Part shown: one piece after another, positions 30,960 to 40,062 of the stretch
Layout of the letters: each line of letters opens with the position of its first letter
Numbering within the stretch: the stretch's first letter is position 1
Assembly (NCBI GenBank): GCA_031292035.1
Contig: JARLHX010000423.1
Location: forward strand, 1-64,000
Reading direction: 5' to 3'
Length of the DNA: 64,000 nucleotides
Source: Negativicutes bacterium
GTDB lineage: Bacteria; Bacillota_C; Negativicutes; Sporomusales_B; JARLHX01
The notes under the pieces: model-generated
What the model was told of the DNA's origin: nothing
What the model saw: only the letters and a program-made list of their open reading frames with translations
Databases searched by the model: none
Position numbers and translations under genes: made by a program

Positions 30960-32315
30960 TTATGAAGGGCGGCTTCGCCGGGATTGCTTGCCTCTTGCCC
31001 CAGTGTGCTTGGCGGAGGCGGTAGCTTCATCGGCCTTAGGCTTGCGGCGGCTTCTTTGATTAATACCGCTATGGCTAGGAGCATTTTTGGCTGGAAGCTT
31101 TTTAGAAATAGCGGCGGCAGGCTTTGCCCGCTTGGAAGAGGCCGCCCTGCCGCGCGGTAGCTCCTCCTCGGCGCTGGCGGCAAGCGCCTTTGCCTCTCTG
31201 GCCTCTTTTGATTTAAACTTTTTAATCGAAGCCCGGATGCCGTGCTCGATGGTTCGAAGATAGGTTTGCTCTCCCGGAACGACAAATGTGATGGCCGTCC
31301 CAGTTTGTCCTGCCCGTCCCGTTCTTCCGATGCGGTGGATATAAGACTCTACGTCGTGGGGGATATCATAGTTGAAGATATGGGTAATTCCCTCAATATC
31401 GAGGCCCCGGGCGGCGATATCGGTAACGACCAGTATCTGCAGTTTTGCATCCCGGAAGCGTTTCATTACCTGTTCGCGTTTCGTTTGCGACAAATCGCCA
31501 TGAAGTTCATCGACGGCGTAGCCGCGTTGAGCAAGCTCGGTGCCCAGCGCAATGGCGCGCAGCTTTGTATGGCAAAAAACCATCGCCAAATAGGGGCGAT
31601 ATTCGTCGATCATGGTGCACAGCCGCGCCAGTTTCTCTTCCTGGGTGATCTCGACAATGACCTGATTGATTTCATCCAACGTGACATGCTGGGTCTGGAC
31701 GCGGATATCAACCGGTTTTTGCATATAGCGGGTAGCCAATGAACGAATTTTCGGCGGGATGGTCGCCGAAAACAGCATGGTTTGGCGTTTGCTTGAGGTT
31801 TGGCTGATGATTGCTTCTATGTCGTCGAGAAAGCCCATATGGAGCATTTGATCTGCCTCGTCCAGTACCAGTTTGGATACTCCGATCAGGCTGAGGGTTT
31901 TGCGGCGAAAATGATCCAGCAGGCGGCCAGGTGTACCGATTACAATATGGGGATTTGCTTTTAGCTGGTTAATCTGCTTTTCCAAAGTGTGACCACCGTA
32001 GAGAGTTAAAGCAGAAATGCCTAGCTTATCGCCCAGTTTCGTTGCCTCTTTGGTAATCTGGAGGGCCAGCTCTCTGGTAGGGGTGATAATCAGCGCCTGA
32101 ACATAAGGCTTATTCGGTTCAATGGTTTCCAGGATAGGCAGCAAAAAGGCCAGCGTCTTGCCGGTGCCTGTCTGGGCCTGGGCTACAAGATCTTTTCCCG
32201 CCATTAGCGCCGGAATGGCTTTTGCCTGAATGGGTGTAGGTTCGGTTATCCCCATTTCTTTCAGGCAGCCAATCAATTGTTGGCGGATACCCAGGGTTGA
32301 AAACTCGTCGGACAT
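30960..32315 (-). CDS. DEAD-box RNA helicase 2 (RhlE type)
   Basis: A 451-residue helicase with [37 protein letters not shown], and [13 protein letters not shown]. After the second RecA domain comes a long tail of about 75 residues rich in Lys, Arg, Ala and Pro (RGRAASSKRAKPAAAISKK..., SRRKPKADEATASAKH), an unfolded RNA-binding tail as in RhlE-type enzymes. The start is ATG after AGAGGT, 57 codons inside the longest frame. The 715-bp gap upstream separates it from a divergent zinc-ribbon gene, mirroring the arrangement of helicase 1 with zinc-ribbon copy 1. Confidence 0.92.
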   Translation of the reverse strand: MSDEFSTLGIRQQLIGCLKEMGITEPTPIQAKAIPALMAGKDLVAQAQTGTGKTLAFLLPILETIEPNKPYVQALIITPTRELALQITKEATKLGDKLGISALTLYGGHTLEKQINQLKANPHIVIGTPGRLLDHFRRKTLSLIGVSKLVLDEADQMLHMGFLDDIEAIISQTSSKRQTMLFSATIPPKIRSLATRYMQKPVDIRVQTQHVTLDEINQVIVEITQEEKLARLCTMIDEYRPYLAMVFCHTKLRAIALGTELAQRGYAVDELHGDLSQTKREQVMKRFRDAKLQILVVTDIAARGLDIEGITHIFNYDIPHDVESYIHRIGRTGRAGQTGTAITFVVPGEQTYLRTIEHGIRASIKKFKSKEAREAKALAASAEEELPRGRAASSKRAKPAAAISKKLPAKNAPSHSGINQRSRRKPKADEATASAKHTGARGKQSRRSRPS

Positions 32316-33030
32316 GATAATATACCTCTTTACTTCATTATAGAATGTTATATTAGTTTGCACAGACGGTATCTGCGGTATGCCCGGGGAGAAAGGATTC
32401 CCAGGCCGTTGGCAGGTCATATTCTGTGATGGGATACAAGAGACAAGAAGAACCTCGGTATAGGGAACCGGGGTTGTTTGAAGCAATAATAACGATTATG
32501 ACGCATTGTTTTGCGGTGCAGGCCAAATTCCCGGCCATTGTAAGCACACCGGAATGGGTAAACCTGCTGATGCAATAAAAAGGGATTTACCGTTTGGTAA
32601 ATCCTCAAATTTACAAAAAGAGGAAAGTCCAGAATGCCGTTTCTTTCTATGTCCAAACCCGCTCCTCGCAGGTGGGCATCCTAGTATGGTTTTTGTCATC
32701 CACTCGATGGTGTCGCGACAACTTACATAGCGTTGGATTCCCTATATATCTTGTAGGTTGGACATATTAAAGATGACGAGCATCACAGGCTTCATACTTA
32801 TGCTAGCATACAAGCCGGTGCAATGCAAGCAATTAAGCATTGCCAGCCAGGCAGCGGCCACAGGGCCCGGGAGGGAGGAGACGATAAAGATAGCTCTATT
32901 GAAATCCCCCAATTGTCAGGCTTTTGAGCACCCTGTTTTTGACCATTATCTGCAATGTATCAATATTGTGGATTTTACTAACAATATAATTAACCTAGAG
33001 ATTATCTATCATTTCCAAGGAGGTAATAGT
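32316..33030. other. 715-bp gap between helicase 2 and zinc-ribbon copy 2
   Basis: No gene was supported on either strand. It contains a hairpin GGATTTACC-gttt-GGTAAATCC at 32582-32603 and several GC-rich stems (32382-32420, 32520-32560). A TATAAT at 32985 could be the -10 for copy 2, but its -35 is poor. Long leaders of cold-shock-type mRNAs on both sides are the likely content. Confidence 0.5.
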
Positions 33031-33345
33031 ATGGCGCAAGACAAAAACCTAACCTGTCGTGATTGTGATAAGGAATTTACCTTCAGTGCCTCGGAACAAG
33101 ACTTCTTTGCCGAAAAAGGGTTCACCAATGAGCCTGGCCGTTGCCCGGAATGCCGCGCAGCCCGCAAACAGCAAAGCGGTGGTGGCTATAACAGCCGCGG
33201 TGGCGGCGGTGGTGGCTATCAGCAGCGGGAGATGCATCCGGCGACCTGCGCGGAGTGTGGCAAAGAGACTCAAGTCCCCTTCCGGCCGAGTGGAGACCGG
33301 CCTGTTTACTGCAGTGATTGTTTCAGCCGCAGCAACCGCCGCTAG
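33031..33345 (+). CDS. Zinc-ribbon protein, copy 2 (zf-trcl type)
   Basis: A 104-residue paralogue of the 30110-30403 product. The two share DKNLTCRDC, SEQDFFAEKGFTNEPGRCPEC, RAARKQQ, the second ribbon with TQVPFRPS, and DRPVYC. The linker here is longer and glycine-rich (GGGYNSRGGGGGGYQQRE), like an RGG-type RNA-binding stretch. The start ATG is nine bases after AAGGAGG. It is followed at 33 bp by a small basic gene and then a YegP-like gene. Confidence 0.82.
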   Translation: MAQDKNLTCRDCDKEFTFSASEQDFFAEKGFTNEPGRCPECRAARKQQSGGGYNSRGGGGGGYQQREMHPATCAECGKETQVPFRPSGDRPVYCSDCFSRSNRR

Positions 33346-33377
33346 GTAAAGCTAGAAGGATGGCGGAGGTGTTATTA

Positions 33378-33491
33378 ATGGCCGTGAAGCCTGGGTATGG
33401 TTCAACAGCGCAACAGAACAACAAGGTAAAACGGAATGAACAAGCCTCCATGTATAAGATGCAGCTCAAGCAGGGCGTCAAGAAGAAATAA
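33378..33491 (+). CDS. 37-residue basic peptide
   Basis: ATG seven bases after GGCGGAGGT. The peptide reads MAVKPGYGSTAQQNNKVKRN... and ends KQGVKKK. It is lysine- and glutamine-rich with no hydrophobic helix. No family is recognised. It lies between zinc-ribbon copy 2 and the YegP-like gene on the same strand, so they are probably one transcript. Confidence 0.45.
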   Translation: MAVKPGYGSTAQQNNKVKRNEQASMYKMQLKQGVKKK

Positions 33492-33560
33492 TTCCGACCG
33501 ATGTCTAATAGGATCATTAGTACGAATGGTAGAGCGATAGAGAAAGGCAGAGGAAGGAAT

Positions 33561-33782
33561 ATGGCCAAAACGTTTCGTTGGAAGTTTTACCTGGATTCGC
33601 GCGGACAGTGGCGATGGAAGCGCGCGGCATCGACAGCTCAGGCAGTCGCTTATTCCGAAGGCTTTGAAAATAAGAACGACTGTATTAATAACGCTAGAAG
33701 CTGCGGCTACACAGTCGATGAAAAGCTGACACCTCTTTCCGAGGATCCTTTTGAGGATGTCCGGACTCCGGAATCCGAATGA
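33561..33782 (+). CDS. YegP/DUF1508-like protein
   Basis: A 73-residue single-repeat member of the DUF1508 family: FRWKFYLDSRGQWRWKRAAST, then AYSEGFENKNDCINNARSCG. The family motif is a strand with D..G.WRW followed by S.GY..K..C. Function is unknown. The start ATG follows AGAGGAAGG, 20 codons inside the open frame. Confidence 0.75.
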   Translation: MAKTFRWKFYLDSRGQWRWKRAASTAQAVAYSEGFENKNDCINNARSCGYTVDEKLTPLSEDPFEDVRTPESE

Positions 33783-33816
33783 TTGATTTAACAAGGCGCT
33801 TGTGGTTGTTTTCGCC

Positions 33817-34022
33817 AAAATCCTGCAGGAGCCACTTCCTTGAATTTGCAGGATTTTTCCTGGAGTGGAAAGAAGATAACTAAAGATTATGCAGATAGGA
33901 ATCCTGCAATGGCGGGATTCTCATTTTTTGTCGATGCGAAAGGTTAACATTTACCTAATCGGCATAAGAAAGGACCTGGCTTCTGATAAGTCGCTGAGGC
34001 TCAGTGCAAGTCAGGTTTTTCT
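33817..34022 (+). promoter_or_regulatory. Three tandem terminator-like hairpins upstream of topB
   Basis: 33817-33858: AAAATCCTGCA / TGCAGGATTTT then T run. 33899-33929: GAATCCTGC / GCGGGATTC then TCATTTTTT. 33974-34022: ACCTGGCTT / AAGTCAGGT then TTTTTCT, ending 25 bp before the topB start. The first probably terminates the YegP-like transcript. The third lies in the topB leader and could be an attenuator. Confidence 0.6.
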
Positions 34023-34046
34023 AAATGAGGCTTAAGGAGACCAACC

Positions 34047-36191
34047 GTGAAATTATATATTGCTGAAAAACCCAGTATGGGGGCGGAAATCGCAAAATAT
34101 TTGCCTGGACCGATTAGCCGCAAGGATGGATATATTACGACCGGCGCCGGAGTGGTGACTTGGGGGTTTGGACATATCCTCCGCCAGGCCGAGCCAGGTG
34201 AGTATGACGAAAAATATACAAAATGGCGAATGGAAGACCTGCCAATCATCCCCGAGACCTGGAAGCTGCTGGTGGCGGCCTCTTGTCAAAAGCAATTTGG
34301 GGTGGTAAAGAAGCTCATCGACGAGGCGACGGAAATTGTCCATGCCGGTGACCCGGACCGTGAAGGGCAGCTTCTGATCGATGAAGTCCTGGAGTATGTC
34401 GACAATAAGAAACCGGTACAGCGGATATTATTGAATGCTCTGGATGAGCATAGTATCAAAAAAGCCATCGCCAATTTACGCGATAATAAAGATTTTTACA
34501 ATCTCAAGCAGTCGGCGCTGGCCAGGGCGCGGGCCGACTGGCTGATCGGGATGAATCTTTCCCGGGCCTTTACTCTTGCCGCCAAACGGGCCGGGCACCA
34601 GGCAACCCTTCCTGTTGGCCGGGTGAAGACCCCGACGCTGGCCCTTGTCGTGAGAAGAGAACGGGAGATAGAAAGTTTTCAGCTGGCCGATTACTTTACC
34701 GTCAAGGCTGATTTTCAGCATGTAAACGGGATTTTTACTGCCTATTGGAAACCACAGGAAGAGCAGGCGGGCTTGGACGCCGAGGGCCGTTTGGCTGACA
34801 AAGCCGTCGCGCAGGCCCTGCTGGAAAGGCTGGGGGCCGCCCCGGCAACTGCTGAAATTGTATTATGCGAGACGACCGAGAAGAAAGAGTCGCAGCGCCT
34901 GCCGCTGTCCCTTTCGGCCCTGCAGGTGATGGCCGGGAAGAAGTTCGCCTACGACCCGCAGCTGGTTTTGGACACAGCGCAGAAACTATACGAAAAGAAA
35001 CTTACTACCTATCCCCGGTCGGATTGTGATTATCTGCCTGAATCCCAGCAGGATGATGCTGCCGTGATCCTCGAAAACTTGACTGGCAGCAAATCAGGCG
35101 ACCTGGCGGCCTGGGCTGGCCGGGCTGATGTTACCATACAAAGCCGGGCCTGGAATGATAAAAAGATCACAGCCCATCACGCCATCATTCCCACAGTAGA
35201 AAAATGCAATTGGGCCACCTTGAGCGACACCGAAAAAAACATCTATTTTCTCATTGCTCAGGCTTATATCGCCCAGTTTTATCCTGTCCATGTCTATCAT
35301 CAGACCAGGGTGGGGGTCCGCCATGCCGAGGAGAACTTCACAGCCAGCGGCCGGATGATCCGGGAGCTTGGCTGGAAGGAACTATATGGCGCCGATGCCG
35401 AAGAGAAAAAGGACGAGGACGACGGGATGCTGCCGCCGATGGAAAAAGGCGATCCTGCCGATTATCTCCAGGCACTCGCCGAGAAGAAGAGCACGCGGCC
35501 CCCCGGGCGGTTTACCGCCGCCACCCTACTGGCGGCTATGAAAGAGATCCATAAGTATGTGAAGAATCCGGAACTGAAAAAACAGCTGAAAGATGTCAGC
35601 GGCATCGGTACAGAAGCGACGCGGGCCACCATTATCAAAGAACTGGTCCAACGCGGCTTTCTCAGCGAAGAAAAAAAGAAAAAGTATCTTGTTCCGACCG
35701 ATTCGGCCTATCTCTTGATTGATGCCCTGCCGGAGGAACTGATCTATCCTGATTCCACAGCCCTTTGGGAAACTATCTTGCACCGCATGGCTGACGGGAG
35801 CGAAAGCCTGGAGGGATTTCTCAAACAACAAGCCGAGTTCACTACCAGCATTTGCGCCATGGCGACCGGTCTGAGCATTTCGGTGCAGGGCGCTCACCCT
35901 TGCCCCCAGTGCGGTCAAGGGGCGCTGCAGGCCCGAAATGGCAAGAACGGAAAATTCTGGGGCTGCTCCCGCTACCCTTCGTGCAAAGCGGCTTATGACG
36001 ATAATAACGGTGAGCCGCAAAAACCGAAGCACACCTGTCCGCGCTGCAAAGGCGGGGCGCTGCAGCTGATTAAAGGCAAAAACGGGGCCTTCTGGGGCTG
36101 CACAAAATATCCCGCCTGCCGCGCGACTTATAATGACAAGACCGGCGAGCCGGATATACCGGCGCAACAGAATCAGGTGCAATCCAAGTAG
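34047..36191 (+). CDS. topB: DNA topoisomerase III
   Basis: A 714-residue type IA topoisomerase. A Toprim domain is at the N-terminus (LYIAEKPSMGAEIA, then HAGDPDREGQLLIDEV). The catalytic tyrosine is Tyr322 in TTYPRSD. Two C-terminal zinc fingers of the topoisomerase C4 type follow (CPQCG...FWGCSRYPSCKA and CPRCK...FWGCTKYPACRA). The enzyme unlinks single strands and precatenanes during replication. The start is GTG after AAGGAGA. It begins a run with an exonuclease, a helicase and an ABC-F gene. Firmicutes often carry topB copies of this kind in addition to topA. Confidence 0.94.
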   Translation: MKLYIAEKPSMGAEIAKYLPGPISRKDGYITTGAGVVTWGFGHILRQAEPGEYDEKYTKWRMEDLPIIPETWKLLVAASCQKQFGVVKKLIDEATEIVHAGDPDREGQLLIDEVLEYVDNKKPVQRILLNALDEHSIKKAIANLRDNKDFYNLKQSALARARADWLIGMNLSRAFTLAAKRAGHQATLPVGRVKTPTLALVVRREREIESFQLADYFTVKADFQHVNGIFTAYWKPQEEQAGLDAEGRLADKAVAQALLERLGAAPATAEIVLCETTEKKESQRLPLSLSALQVMAGKKFAYDPQLVLDTAQKLYEKKLTTYPRSDCDYLPESQQDDAAVILENLTGSKSGDLAAWAGRADVTIQSRAWNDKKITAHHAIIPTVEKCNWATLSDTEKNIYFLIAQAYIAQFYPVHVYHQTRVGVRHAEENFTASGRMIRELGWKELYGADAEEKKDEDDGMLPPMEKGDPADYLQALAEKKSTRPPGRFTAATLLAAMKEIHKYVKNPELKKQLKDVSGIGTEATRATIIKELVQRGFLSEEKKKKYLVPTDSAYLLIDALPEELIYPDSTALWETILHRMADGSESLEGFLKQQAEFTTSICAMATGLSISVQGAHPCPQCGQGALQARNGKNGKFWGCSRYPSCKAAYDDNNGEPQKPKHTCPRCKGGALQLIKGKNGAFWGCTKYPACRATYNDKTGEPDIPAQQNQVQSK

Positions 36192-36243
36192 CCAACCGGT
36201 ATGGCAAGATACTATTCGTCATGGGAGAGGAAAGGCGCGCCGG

Positions 36244-36795
36244 ATGAATTATGTAGCAATCGATTTTGAAACCGCTAACCGCGCAAGAGCTAGTGCCTGC
36301 AGTATGGCGGCAGTCACGGTGGAAAACGGGCAAATCGTAAATTCAGCCTATTCGCTGATTCGTCCGCCGGTACTGCAATTCGATTATTGGAATACTAAGA
36401 TCCATGGGTTAACGGCGAAAGATGTGGCTGATAAACCGACCTTTGCCGAATTGTGGGACAAGATCAGACCGCATCTCGACAACAAAGTGGTGATTGCCCA
36501 TAATGCGGTTTTTGATATTGGTGTTCTGCGCAGTATGCTGGATGAATATGGGCTGGTCCATCCACGCTTTCAGTATGTTTGTACAGTGGATATCGCCAGA
36601 CGCGTCTGGACCGATGTTGAGAATTATAAATTATCGACCCTGGCCAATTACTTTGCGATCGAATTCGATCATCATAACGCCTTGCATGACGCCCGTACCT
36701 GCGCCATGATTGCCCTGTCGGCCCAAAAAACAATGAAGGCGAAAAACTTTAAACAGTTGACCGATAAATTGAAGGTTACTGTCCGTGATTTTTGA
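36244..36795 (+). CDS. DnaQ-like DEDDh 3'-5' exonuclease
   Basis: A 183-residue single-domain exonuclease. Exo I is AIDFETA, Exo II is IAHNAVFDIGVL, and Exo III is HNALHDARTCAMI (the H..D of the DEDDh type). It resembles the epsilon subunit domain or stand-alone DnaQ-like nucleases that trim DNA or RNA. The start is ATG at 36244, 37 codons inside the open frame, after GGAAAGG. It lies 52 bp after topB and 33 bp before the helicase. Confidence 0.88.
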   Translation: MNYVAIDFETANRARASACSMAAVTVENGQIVNSAYSLIRPPVLQFDYWNTKIHGLTAKDVADKPTFAELWDKIRPHLDNKVVIAHNAVFDIGVLRSMLDEYGLVHPRFQYVCTVDIARRVWTDVENYKLSTLANYFAIEFDHHNALHDARTCAMIALSAQKTMKAKNFKQLTDKLKVTVRDF

Positions 36796-36828
36796 TAACC
36801 GGAGAAAGGCGATAGGGGAGTGAAAATC

Positions 36829-38007
36829 GTGAATGCTTCATTTACTGGAATGGGGATCTCGGAGCCGCTGGCTAAGGGGCTCGGCAAAGCCGGGATTACT
36901 CTACCGACAGGGATACAAGCCGAGGTCATCCCGCTGGCCTTATTTGGCAAGGATGTCATCGGACAATCGGCGACCGGGACGGGAAAGACGCTGGCCTACC
37001 TGCTGCCATTGTTTCAGAAAATTGATACCGCCAGGCGGGAGATGCAGGCCATTATCCTAGCGCCAACCCATGAGCTGGCAATGCAGATTTACCATCAGAT
37101 TGAAATCCTGGCCCAAAATTCGGGCCTGCCGGTAACTGCCGCTCCGATGATCGGTCAGGTCAATATCACGCGGCAGATTGATTTGCTCAAAGACAAGCCC
37201 CATATTATCGTTGGTTCGAGCGGCCGGATTCTCGAACTAATCCAAAAACGGAAGATTAATGCCCAAACCATCAAGACCATTATCGTTGATGAAGCGGACA
37301 GACTGCTGGATGATATGAACTGGGCCGGCGTGAAAGCGGTGGTCAAGGCGACGATGAAAGACCGGCAAATGCTGCTGTTTTCGGCAACGATAACCCCGCT
37401 CGCCCTGACGCGCGCCAAAGAACTGATGAACGATCCGGAAGTGATTGCCGTAAAGGGGCAGATCGACATTCCGCCTGATATTTCGCATCTGTACGTTTTG
37501 ACCGAGCAGCGCGATAAAATCGAGGTGCTGCGTAAACTGGCAATCCACCTTAATGTCGAGCGAGCACTGGTGTTTATCAATCAAGGCGAGGCGATTGAGA
37601 CAACGGTCGCCAAACTCAACTATCACGGGGCAGCGGCAGCCGGTATCTATGGCAGTGCGGTGAAGGCCGACCGTCAAAAAGCGCTGGAGGATTTTCGCAG
37701 CGGGAAGGTGCAATTTTTGGTGGCCTCTGATTTGGCGGCGCGGGGATTGGACATTCCGGGAGTAGCCTATGTGTTTAATCTCGAGCTGGCGGAGGACCCG
37801 CAGATCTATCTGCACCGTGTGGGCCGGACCGGACGGGCCGGTCAAAGCGGCACCGCAATATCGATTGTCACTCAGCGGGAGGCCGAGCTGCTCTTGAAAT
37901 TTGAAAAGGTCCTAAAAATAAAGGTGACTGCAAAACAGATGCTGCGGGGCAGGGTGGTTGACAGTTCTCCGCAGGCCAAGGCTAAGAAGCGGCCTAGTAC
38001 GAAATAG
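36829..38007 (+). CDS. DEAD-box RNA helicase 3 (YfmL type)
   Basis: A compact 392-residue helicase without a long tail. It has a TGIQ Q-motif, SATGTGKT, PTHELAMQIY, IVDEADRLLDDMNW, SAT, and [13 protein letters not shown]. The length and the PTHELA variant match YfmL of Bacillus, which acts in ribosome assembly. The start is GTG at 36829, eight bases after AGGGGAG. It is directly followed, 12 bp on, by an ABC-F gene, which supports a translation or ribosome role. Confidence 0.9.
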   Translation: MNASFTGMGISEPLAKGLGKAGITLPTGIQAEVIPLALFGKDVIGQSATGTGKTLAYLLPLFQKIDTARREMQAIILAPTHELAMQIYHQIEILAQNSGLPVTAAPMIGQVNITRQIDLLKDKPHIIVGSSGRILELIQKRKINAQTIKTIIVDEADRLLDDMNWAGVKAVVKATMKDRQMLLFSATITPLALTRAKELMNDPEVIAVKGQIDIPPDISHLYVLTEQRDKIEVLRKLAIHLNVERALVFINQGEAIETTVAKLNYHGAAAAGIYGSAVKADRQKALEDFRSGKVQFLVASDLAARGLDIPGVAYVFNLELAEDPQIYLHRVGRTGRAGQSGTAISIVTQREAELLLKFEKVLKIKVTAKQMLRGRVVDSSPQAKAKKRPSTK

Positions 38008-38019
38008 AAGGATTACAGC

Positions 38020-39936
38020 ATGAATTTACTGTCGATAGAAAATTTGGCGAAAAGTTATGGCGAACGGGTACTTTTCGAACAGGTGACCTTTGGCGTTGAC
38101 GAGGGGGATAAAATCGGCCTGATCGGGGTTAACGGCACTGGAAAATCCACCTTCTTACAGGTTGTCGCCGGGATGGAGCCCGCTGATGGCGGCAAGGTTA
38201 CTTTCGGCAATGGCGTGCAGGTGGGCTATCTGCCGCAGAACCCGGAGTTTGACGCCGGGTCTACTGTGTTGGCACAGGTCTTTAAAGGCAGCGCCCCGGT
38301 GATGCGGCTGATTCGGGACTATGAGCAGGCGCTGGAAGAAGCCAATCTTCACTCCGGTGATGCCGCGCGGCAAAAAGCGCTGATCAGCCTGAGCCAGCAA
38401 ATGGATGCCCAAAACGCCTGGCAGCTGGAAAGCGAGGCCAAAGCCGTTCTCACCAAGCTTGGCATCAGCGATTTTTCGGCCATTGTCAGCACCCTTTCCG
38501 GAGGGCAGCGCAAGCGGGTGGCTCTGGCGAGCGCCCTGGTCAATCCGGCCGATCTCTTGATTTTGGACGAGCCGACCAATCATATCGATAATGATATGGT
38601 GGCCTGGCTGGAGCAGTATCTGCACTCCTACAAGGGTGCCTTGCTGATGGTTACCCATGATCGCTATTTTCTCGACCGGGTGGTTAACCGCATCATCGAA
38701 ATCGATAAAGGCAAACTGTATACTTATGGCGGCAATTATAGCAGCTTTCTCGAAGCAAAGGCCGAGCGGGAAGAAGAACTGGCAGGCAACGAGCGAAAAA
38801 GGCAGAATCTCCTGCGCAATGAGCTGGCTTGGATAAGGCGGGGTGCGAGAGCACGGTCCACCAAACAGAAGGCCCGGATTGAGCGGTTTGAACAGCTCAG
38901 CACCCAAAAAGTGGACCTCGGAGCAAATAAGCTGGAAATGGAGTCTGGTGCAACCCGGCTGGGCCGCAAGATTGTCGAGCTGGAGAATCTTAGTCACGGC
39001 TTTTGCGGCCAGGATCTGATCCGCGATTTCAGCTATATTGTTCTGCGAGACGACCGGGTGGGGATTGTCGGACCGAACGGCAGTGGTAAATCCACCTTGC
39101 TGAATCTAATTGCCGGACGGCTGGTTGCCGACAGCGGCAGGGTTGAGGTCGGGCAGACGGTGAAAATCGGCTACTTCTCTCAGGAAAGCAGCGAGATGGA
39201 CGAAAGCCTACGGGTGATTGAATACATCAAAGAGGAAGCCAATGTGATCACAACTGCCGATGGCGGAGAAATCAGCGCCTCGCAAATGCTGGAGCGGTTT
39301 TTGTTTGCCCCTGGTGTCCAGTGGATGCCGATCGCCAAGTTGTCGGGGGGGGAAAGGCGTCGCCTTTATTTGCTCAGGATTCTGATGGGCGCTCCCAATG
39401 TATTGCTTTTGGATGAGCCCACGAACGACCTCGATATTCAGACTTTGACCATACTGGAAGACTATCTGGATGATTTCCCCGGGGCGGTGCTTGCCGTGTC
39501 TCATGACCGCTATTTCCTCGACCGGGTGGCAGATAAGATTTTTGCCTTTGAAGGGAAAGGTGTTATCAGGCAATATGCCGGCGGTTACTCTGACTACCAG
39601 GACAAAAGGCTGCCGCCTGAACCTGCGGCGGGCCAAAAAATAAAAAGCGCTGCTGACAAGAAGCCGACAGCGCCAGACGAAACGAAAAGGCCCAGCCGCT
39701 TTACCTTTAAAGAGCAGCGGGAATACGAACAGATTGATGATGTGATCGCCGGGGTCGAACGGCAACTGCAAGAGGTAGCAGCCCGGATTAACGATGCAGG
39801 CAGTGACTTTGAATTGCTGCAAAAATTGGTGGGCGAACAAAAAGAGCTGGAACGTCAGCTGGAACAGCAGATCGAGCGGTGGACCTATCTGAATGAGTTG
39901 GCAGAGGAAATAGGGAAAAATCAAAAGCCGGGCTGA
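38020..39936 (+). CDS. ABC-F ATPase (Uup/YfmR type)
   Basis: A 638-residue soluble protein with two ABC domains: Walker A GVNGTGKST and GPNGSGKST, signatures LSGGQRKRVALA and LSGGERRRLYLL, and Walker B LLILDEPTNHID and VLLLDEPTNDLD. The inter-domain linker is charged (ARSTKQKARIERFEQL). The C-terminal part is a coiled coil (about residues 560-635) as in Uup and YfmR. ABC-F proteins bind the ribosomal E site and relieve stalling; YfmR-type members have been linked to proline-rich stalls. It has no membrane helices. Confidence 0.92.
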   Translation: MNLLSIENLAKSYGERVLFEQVTFGVDEGDKIGLIGVNGTGKSTFLQVVAGMEPADGGKVTFGNGVQVGYLPQNPEFDAGSTVLAQVFKGSAPVMRLIRDYEQALEEANLHSGDAARQKALISLSQQMDAQNAWQLESEAKAVLTKLGISDFSAIVSTLSGGQRKRVALASALVNPADLLILDEPTNHIDNDMVAWLEQYLHSYKGALLMVTHDRYFLDRVVNRIIEIDKGKLYTYGGNYSSFLEAKAEREEELAGNERKRQNLLRNELAWIRRGARARSTKQKARIERFEQLSTQKVDLGANKLEMESGATRLGRKIVELENLSHGFCGQDLIRDFSYIVLRDDRVGIVGPNGSGKSTLLNLIAGRLVADSGRVEVGQTVKIGYFSQESSEMDESLRVIEYIKEEANVITTADGGEISASQMLERFLFAPGVQWMPIAKLSGGERRRLYLLRILMGAPNVLLLDEPTNDLDIQTLTILEDYLDDFPGAVLAVSHDRYFLDRVADKIFAFEGKGVIRQYAGGYSDYQDKRLPPEPAAGQKIKSAADKKPTAPDETKRPSRFTFKEQREYEQIDDVIAGVERQLQEVAARINDAGSDFELLQKLVGEQKELERQLEQQIERWTYLNELAEEIGKNQKPG

Positions 39937-40062
39937 CAGCCTGACCTGATTGGCGTAGTTTGTATTCCCGGTATTCGACACATGGCCTGTCGGCGTGGTG
40001 GTATAATAACAATATAGCTGCCGCCGGGCGGGTGGCAGATAATACCCACGCTGGAGGCATGA

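Noticed and set aside
32620..32630. GAGGAAAGTCC, the 5' core motif of bacterial RNase P RNA.
   Set aside because: The matching 3' core (ACAGAA...CCGGCTTA) and the other conserved parts are absent in the next 400 bp on this strand.
32758..33030. N-terminal 91-codon extension of zinc-ribbon copy 2.
   Set aside because: The paralogue starts exactly at the equivalent of 33031, and AAGGAGG stands before that ATG. The extension has no similarity to copy 1.
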